Shown here piece by piece: positions 60,501 through 64,000 of a DNA stretch of 64,000 nucleotides. The DNA is taken from assembly GCF_900109035.1 (NCBI RefSeq), contig NZ_FNYD01000003.1, forward strand, positions 404,709 through 468,708. Direction: 5' to 3'. This stretch comes from Cribrihabitans marinus. GTDB taxonomy: Bacteria > Pseudomonadota > Alphaproteobacteria > Rhodobacterales > Rhodobacteraceae. The notes beneath the pieces were generated by a model. The model ran no database searches and was not told where the DNA came from. It saw only the letters and a program-made list of their open reading frames with translations. A program made the translations under genes and the position numbers. Each line of letters begins with the position of its first letter. The stretch's first letter is position 1.

Positions 60501-62760
60501 GCACCCGATTTTCCTCGCGGTTCAGAAGGTGCGCTTCTTCCAGCCAGGCGACGGCCGTCTTCACCCGCGTATCATCGGTATTGCTGTCTCGCTGGAAATC
60601 CCGGTCTTTTTCCTCATGCACGATCTCACCCGGCGTAGCGACGATTTCACCGCCCTTTCCGGTTCGTGTGTCAAGCCGACGAAGCGCTTTCAGGATCGCG
60701 CCGATCTCGTGCCGCGCGAGTCGAGACCGCGCGCTGAGGCTGAACTGACGATTTACGTCTTCGGTATTGAACAGAAGGACGCAGTTTGCAGGCTCGCGGT
60801 CCCGTCCGGCCCGCCCGGCCTCTTGCAGGTAGTTTTCCAGCGACCCCGGCACGTCCCCGTGAACCACCAGACGAATGTCCGGCTTGTCGACCCCCATCCC
60901 AAAGGCGTTAGTGGCCGAGATCACGCGCAGATTGCCGACGCGGAAGTCCTCCTGGATCTCACGTTTGTCATCGGCGCTAAGGCCCGCATGATACCGTTCC
61001 GCGGCGATGCCCTGTTGTTTCAAGAACTCCGCCACGCGCTCGGTGGCGTTTCGGGTCGCACAATAGACGACCGCTCCTGACGCCCCCTCACGCGGAAGTC
61101 GGGCCTCGATTGTGTCGAGGATATCGGTCATCTTGGTTGCCCGCTGCGTTGGCAGCACCTGGAAGCTCAGGTTCGACCGCGATGCCCCACCGTCGATCAA
61201 CGCCAGCTCGGACCCCAACCGCTCTTTGAAATGACTGCGGATATCTTGCACCACGTCCGGCTTTGCCGTTGCGGTCAAGCAAAGTACCGGAGCGGGTTCA
61301 TCGCCTGAGCTCTCCTTGATGAACCGCGAAACATAGCGATAGTCGGGTCGGAAATCGTGCCCCCATTTCGATACGCAGTGCGCCTCGTCCAGCACCCACA
61401 GCCCCACCTCGCGCTGAGCCAGAACGGACCGAACTGTTGTGCTGCGCAGTTGTTCTGGCGAAATCAAAAGGATTGCGGCATCCCCAAGCCGCACCTTGTC
61501 GAGCACATCCTGACGCTCGGGCAATGACAACAGCCCGTTAATCGTAACCGCCGAGGAAATTCCGGCCCTTACCAAGCCCTGAACCTGATCCGCCATCAGC
61601 GCGACAAGCGGCGATATGACGACGGTCAAGGCCCCGGTTTTGTCGAACCGAGACAGCGCGGGGATCTGATAGCAGATGGATTTGCCTGTGCCCGTCGGCA
61701 GGATGCCCAAAAGGTTGTCACCTTCCATGGCCGTCGTCACGATCTTTTCCTGAAGCGGGCGTCCGTCTTCGTCGACCGGTTCTGGACGGAAATTTGGGAA
61801 GCCAAACCACCGCTCGAGCGCACGGGCAGGATCTTTATGCTCTGCGCAGTAGCCACATTGCGAATTACGACAATTCGTGTCCCTCAACTCTTTGACGAGC
61901 CGTGCGGCATCACGGAACTGCGCCCGCACCCAAGGCGGCATGACAGAATCCCCACCAGAAACCGAAATCCAGGCAAGGGCATAGGCCATCGGCCAGCCCA
62001 ACCCAGTGTCCGAGAGCCGCTCGAGCACAGCCTCCACCTGCACACCGCAGGCTACCTCTTTTAGCAGCGTCTGAATGGCTCCGTGCGCTTCGGCTTCCGT
62101 CGGGATGGACGCCCCGCGCATGTCGCTGAACAACCGATCAAAGCCGTCGCTACCAGGCCCTCGGGAGCAAAGCCAGTGATAGGCCATCATCGTCTCTGGC
62201 GACGACGTGTTCAGCGATACGAAGGCGTCAATCTGGTTGCGAAGGACCTCGAACACGAGCCGCGCGTCGAACTCAGGATCATTGATGTGACCACTTTGCA
62301 GCCGCCCATCGCGGTAGTGTTTCACCAGATGGTGGTAGGGGTTGCGCGGGAACGCCAATGGGTTGAGCCACAGCGTGTCAATCGGTCCCTCTGCGAGATT
62401 TGCGAAGCGCGGCGAGACCGCCATGAGATGCGGAAGGTCATGGCGCAGAATATTGTGCCCAATGACATGTGCGAAACCGGCGCAAAACAGGTCCAGCTTT
62501 TCGAACGCGGCCTTCGGGTCACCTTTCCGATGAACAATTCCTTCTCCATTGCCTCCTGGCACTGCGGCAAAGGCGAATATCCGGGCTTCTTTGGGATCAA
62601 CCTCCAGATCAATCGACAGACAGCGCGACAGGATTTCGGATTGGCCTCGCGCCATTTGAGTTTTGTCAATTTCCGGGAGATCAGTCTTTGGTTTTTCGGG
62701 CTGCAATGGTCGGCTACGGCCAAGGGCTTTCGATATGCCGCGGGAAATTATGTTTTTCAT
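57511..62760 (-). CDS. Giant exonuclease-RecQ-UvrD fusion helicase
   Basis: A 1749-residue protein with three catalytic parts. Residues about 45-230 look like a DEDD 3'-5' exonuclease (SIDLEV with Asp51/Glu53, then GHNILRHDLPHL with Asp108). A Cys cluster (C297, C302, C305) follows. Residues about 340-700 are a RecQ-type SF2 helicase: Walker A LPTGTGKS, DEAH (458-461), LTATAK and QEAGRAGRD (646-654). Residues about 1120-1600 are a UvrD-type SF1A helicase: AGPGSGKT (1144-1151), DEYQD (1266-1270), GDDDQNIYAFAGA, TAHRAKGLEFDDVV and YVAMTRARR. A winged-helix-like region links the two motors. It starts at ATG 62760, 16 bases after an HNH gene in the same operon. Defence against foreign DNA is inferred from domains and setting. 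Confidence 0.9.
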   Translation of the reverse strand: MKNIISRGISKALGRSRPLQPEKPKTDLPEIDKTQMARGQSEILSRCLSIDLEVDPKEARIFAFAAVPGGNGEGIVHRKGDPKAAFEKLDLFCAGFAHVIGHNILRHDLPHLMAVSPRFANLAEGPIDTLWLNPLAFPRNPYHHLVKHYRDGRLQSGHINDPEFDARLVFEVLRNQIDAFVSLNTSSPETMMAYHWLCSRGPGSDGFDRLFSDMRGASIPTEAEAHGAIQTLLKEVACGVQVEAVLERLSDTGLGWPMAYALAWISVSGGDSVMPPWVRAQFRDAARLVKELRDTNCRNSQCGYCAEHKDPARALERWFGFPNFRPEPVDEDGRPLQEKIVTTAMEGDNLLGILPTGTGKSICYQIPALSRFDKTGALTVVISPLVALMADQVQGLVRAGISSAVTINGLLSLPERQDVLDKVRLGDAAILLISPEQLRSTTVRSVLAQREVGLWVLDEAHCVSKWGHDFRPDYRYVSRFIKESSGDEPAPVLCLTATAKPDVVQDIRSHFKERLGSELALIDGGASRSNLSFQVLPTQRATKMTDILDTIEARLPREGASGAVVYCATRNATERVAEFLKQQGIAAERYHAGLSADDKREIQEDFRVGNLRVISATNAFGMGVDKPDIRLVVHGDVPGSLENYLQEAGRAGRDREPANCVLLFNTEDVNRQFSLSARSRLARHEIGAILKALRRLDTRTGKGGEIVATPGEIVHEEKDRDFQRDSNTDDTRVKTAVAWLEEAHLLNREENRVQVFPASLRVKSMKEVREILASAEITERRREDLAAIVQHIINAPQEEGITTDELCGVSGLTVSGVRKALVDLEALGIAKDDTNITIFVHVRVENASSKRFDAASRLEADLIAILREQAPDAEIDEVLPCHLTSVAQALRERGHASVRPDIVEGLLRGMAQDGRDMDGGRGNIGLRKASKGSLLVRLQRSWAVVEQSAQLRRQAAERLVSHLIDQVQAGLRGKDVPVETTLGDLLAAISSDAFLRASVNDPSKLMDRALLWLHEQQVVILGKGLSVFRSAMTLHINPEGGGFTTQHFAPLEDHYSEQTVQTHVMAAYATKGIDDIDQAQRLAHDYFALDQSDFMKAWMPGRMSEFRRQATPRSYAEIVDNLGNKIQEHIVRDDREQTNVLVLAGPGSGKTRVLVHRVAYLVRIRREDPNGILVLAYNRHAAAEIRERLRRLIGDDARFVTVLTIHALAMRLVGASFAGRAGADAPDFDTLLTDAARLLRGDGMDKVEAEALRETLIQGFRWILVDEYQDVGPEEYALIAAVAGRSIDDPDQRISLFAVGDDDQNIYAFAGASVRHIRQFEQDYSAKPVFLTDNYRSSKNIVAAANAVIEGSRERMKTGHGITVDQSRQKDPAGGIMESLDTVAQGRVQILGCPAGNEAQALAAINEMVRLSKMIPDWSWKGAAIISRDWRKLLPVRDFAEAHGIPVEMANENLPSVWRTREMQRFVGSLRDRQGAMVGLGDLTEILNAIPASCWTDRIGEGLGQLAREVDGKALPTPDVVEWFAEWSKDSWGVQRGLKLLTAHRAKGLEFDDVVIMDGGWERPSRKEDQDAPRRLFYVAMTRARRNLIVMSNDNHEYLPTESPSVVTRHVVPDLTTVPGPRRFFQSPEMKMVDLSFAGRQGDRHIVHDAIAEAQVGDPVRLSTVGDRWQIEDARGRSLGRMSKAFAPPIGTSFVAGEIAAIIHWRKEDADERFHHLLKRANWEVVVPELVFEEVKGVERDLRKDQNGK

Positions 62761-62776
62761 ACTGGCAGGTTAGTGT

Positions 62777-63700
62777 TTAATCCCAAGGAGCGGGACATTC
62801 GGAAGCCATTTGACCAAAGATATTCTCTCGATGCCATGCCAGATTTGCCGGGTGGGGCCAGTTTCTCTTGTCTTTGGGCTTCCTGATCGTTCCATCCGGA
62901 CCTAAAAGCCGGTCGACGACATCACCCGGCACCTTGTTGCGAGACACGAGGATTGTTTCATTGTCATCGGCGACCGAGATCAGCCCACGATCGAACATCC
63001 AATGCAATGTACCTGACAGTGCCAGCCCGTTTCTTACGGAATCGCTGCCGTTGTGTTCGACCGGGCGGATATGGGCCGCTTGCACCTCCGGGCGCCCTCC
63101 GCCGTTTCTGAGCTTCAGTCCGGACATGGCGCAGCGGTAGTCGTAAGCCTCGCGCACCTTCCGGCGGAACGCGACGTCCCGGTATGGACGCCGTGTGAGA
63201 CGTTCCAGAACCGGACGCTCGAAAATCGCCGCCTCCTCGGCCATCTCAGATCCGGCCGGATCGTATCGTGCCGCCTCTTGTCTCTTGAGATCTTCAGGAA
63301 GCCCCAATCGCACGATCCGAGCGAAGTCCTCTTCCGGCAGACGCCGTACCGCGAGCTGGACGGCACCACCCTCCTTCGGGGTTCCATCTGGTTCCGTGAG
63401 CGCCTGTTCCATTGGACTGCCGTCGATCAGCCTTGGAACTTCTGTGTCGAGCGGCAGGAAGCTGCCCGGCTCAATCATGGCGAGGAAACGACCCTCAACT
63501 CCGGGCTTTGGGATCACCTGCTCGATCTTCGCAACCGCGAAATACCCACGCGGCCCAGCCTTCACGGGCTCATAGTAAATGACCCAGTCGCCAACGGCCT
63601 CCTGGACAGCTTTGAGGTAGCTGCGCGGAAAGTCGTACACGACGTCAGGTTCGTCGTCGTAGATAGAGTCTGCCTTGTGAAGCAGCACAAGCTTTGTCAT
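62777..63700 (-). CDS. HNH endonuclease with a PUA/EVE-like N-terminal domain
   Basis: A 307-residue protein from ATG 63700 (MTKLVLLHKADSIYDDEPDVVYDFPRSYLKAVQEAVGDWVIYYEPVKAGPRGYFAVAKIEQV). The first about 90 residues resemble the PUA-like fold used by EVE/ASCH-type readers of modified bases, by layout only. The C-terminal half has an HNH nuclease core: YDYRCAMSGLKLRNGGGRPEVQAAHIRPVEHNGSDSVRNGLALSGTLHWMFDRGLISV, with His210, Asn224 and His233 as likely catalytic residues. It belongs to the HNH_2-type restriction nucleases. It opens an operon with the helicase fusion. The ribosome binding site is weak. Confidence 0.85.
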   Translation of the reverse strand: MTKLVLLHKADSIYDDEPDVVYDFPRSYLKAVQEAVGDWVIYYEPVKAGPRGYFAVAKIEQVIPKPGVEGRFLAMIEPGSFLPLDTEVPRLIDGSPMEQALTEPDGTPKEGGAVQLAVRRLPEEDFARIVRLGLPEDLKRQEAARYDPAGSEMAEEAAIFERPVLERLTRRPYRDVAFRRKVREAYDYRCAMSGLKLRNGGGRPEVQAAHIRPVEHNGSDSVRNGLALSGTLHWMFDRGLISVADDNETILVSRNKVPGDVVDRLLGPDGTIRKPKDKRNWPHPANLAWHRENIFGQMASECPAPWD

Positions 63701-63773
63701 GATTACAGAGAATATGATCCTGGGCAGAACGCAAGCGATCAATCGATGTAAATCAGCCATTTGAGCGTACAGT

Positions 63774-63823
63774 AGCGAACGATTGCTTTTCGCTGATATT
63801 GTGTCGAAAAACGCCCGTTCGCT
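63774..63823. promoter_or_regulatory. Inverted repeat upstream of the HNH gene
   Basis: AGCGAACG (63774-63781) and CGTTCGCT (63816-63823) are perfect inverted arms 34 bases apart, placed 74-123 bases before the HNH start. Inside the arms the sequence is AT-rich (TGCTTTTCGCTGATATTGTG), which would suit a promoter toward the HNH-helicase operon. A repressor or looping site is a guess. Confidence 0.35.
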
Positions 63824-63979
63824 GGCGCAGAATATCGACGGCTGAACATGGTGCGAGTGCCTATCTTGTCAGACGTTTCGCGGTTGCTGCGGTGCGGGAA
63901 GGGTGAGCTAATGGGATGAACTGCCTTCCCACCAACCCGCTGCTACCGTGGCGGGCATAGGTGGAGAGAGGAGCATCTG

Positions 63980-64000
63980 ATGGACATCAAGGTTCTGGGC
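63980..64000 (+). CDS. Start of a gene cut by the window edge
   Basis: GAGGAG lies a few bases before ATG 63980, and the first seven codons read MDIKVLG. Small thioredoxin-like redox-active disulfide proteins often open with (M)xIKVLG followed by a Cys-x-x-Cys, so that is the best guess. Seven residues are not enough to establish this. It is divergent from the HNH gene and closes the window. Confidence 0.4.

Overview
The window looks like a chromosomal segment of a high-GC alphaproteobacterium of the Rhodobacterales (roseobacter/Rhodobacter type). The evidence is the cckA-recA-alaS order, a full CtrA box in front of cckA, a GAAC-N7-GAAC LexA box in front of recA, a mixed iscR-suf operon with an Irr-like box, a eukaryote-type NADP isocitrate dehydrogenase, and a split methionine-synthase (pterin domain) locus next to metF. 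Assignments come from reading motifs in the sequence and from knowledge of the families; no database search was run.

Layout. 1-2500: the integrase end of a prophage or integrative element, with a holin-like protein, a unimolecular-spanin-like lipoprotein, an excisionase-like HTH protein and a tyrosine integrase. 2625-11600: housekeeping block rsmB, cckA, a sulfotransferase, recA, alaS, a DUF1330 protein and a 59-residue membrane peptide. 11600-15500: typA, an SMR transporter, a 41-residue peptide and icd. 15570-17060: a minus-strand operon (alpha/beta hydrolase, small protein, HD phosphohydrolase) divergent from the 17238-26392 iron-sulfur operon (iscR, cysteine desulfurase, sufB, sufC, sufD, sufS with several membrane proteins and a pyruvyltransferase interspersed). 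26471: tRNA-Arg(CCG). 26585-33038: a two-gene accessory unit, a 1911-residue repeat-rich protein ending in an anthrax-lethal-factor-like zinc protease signature, plus a CpXC zinc-ribbon protein. 33132-41100: a peptide ABC transporter whose binding-protein gene is separated from its other genes by a complete amino-acid ABC transporter. 41232-45344: a CrtC/AttH-like lipocalin with FtsX-type permease and LolD-type ATPase. 45513-52806: potassium channel, cardiolipin synthase, deacetylase with small envelope proteins, BrkB/YihY protein, rlmE and ppx/gppA. 53051-56026: one-carbon operon (small 'virulence factor' protein, metF-like, HAD phosphatase, methyltetrahydrofolate methyltransferase) closed by a strong terminator. 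56094-64000: a less GC-rich accessory zone with a decayed TauE/SafE gene, about 1 kb of non-coding or decayed DNA, then an HNH nuclease gene followed by a 1749-residue exonuclease-RecQ-UvrD fusion, and the first codons of another gene.

How they work together. The core genes link cell-cycle and phage-like regulation (CckA/CtrA), the SOS response (RecA/LexA), and iron-dependent control of Fe-S cluster assembly (IscR, probable Irr). The two best candidates for undescribed systems are the giant lethal-factor-like protein with its CpXC partner (26585-33038) and the HNH plus DEDD/RecQ/UvrD fusion pair (57511-63700), which has the look of a nucleic-acid-targeting defence module.
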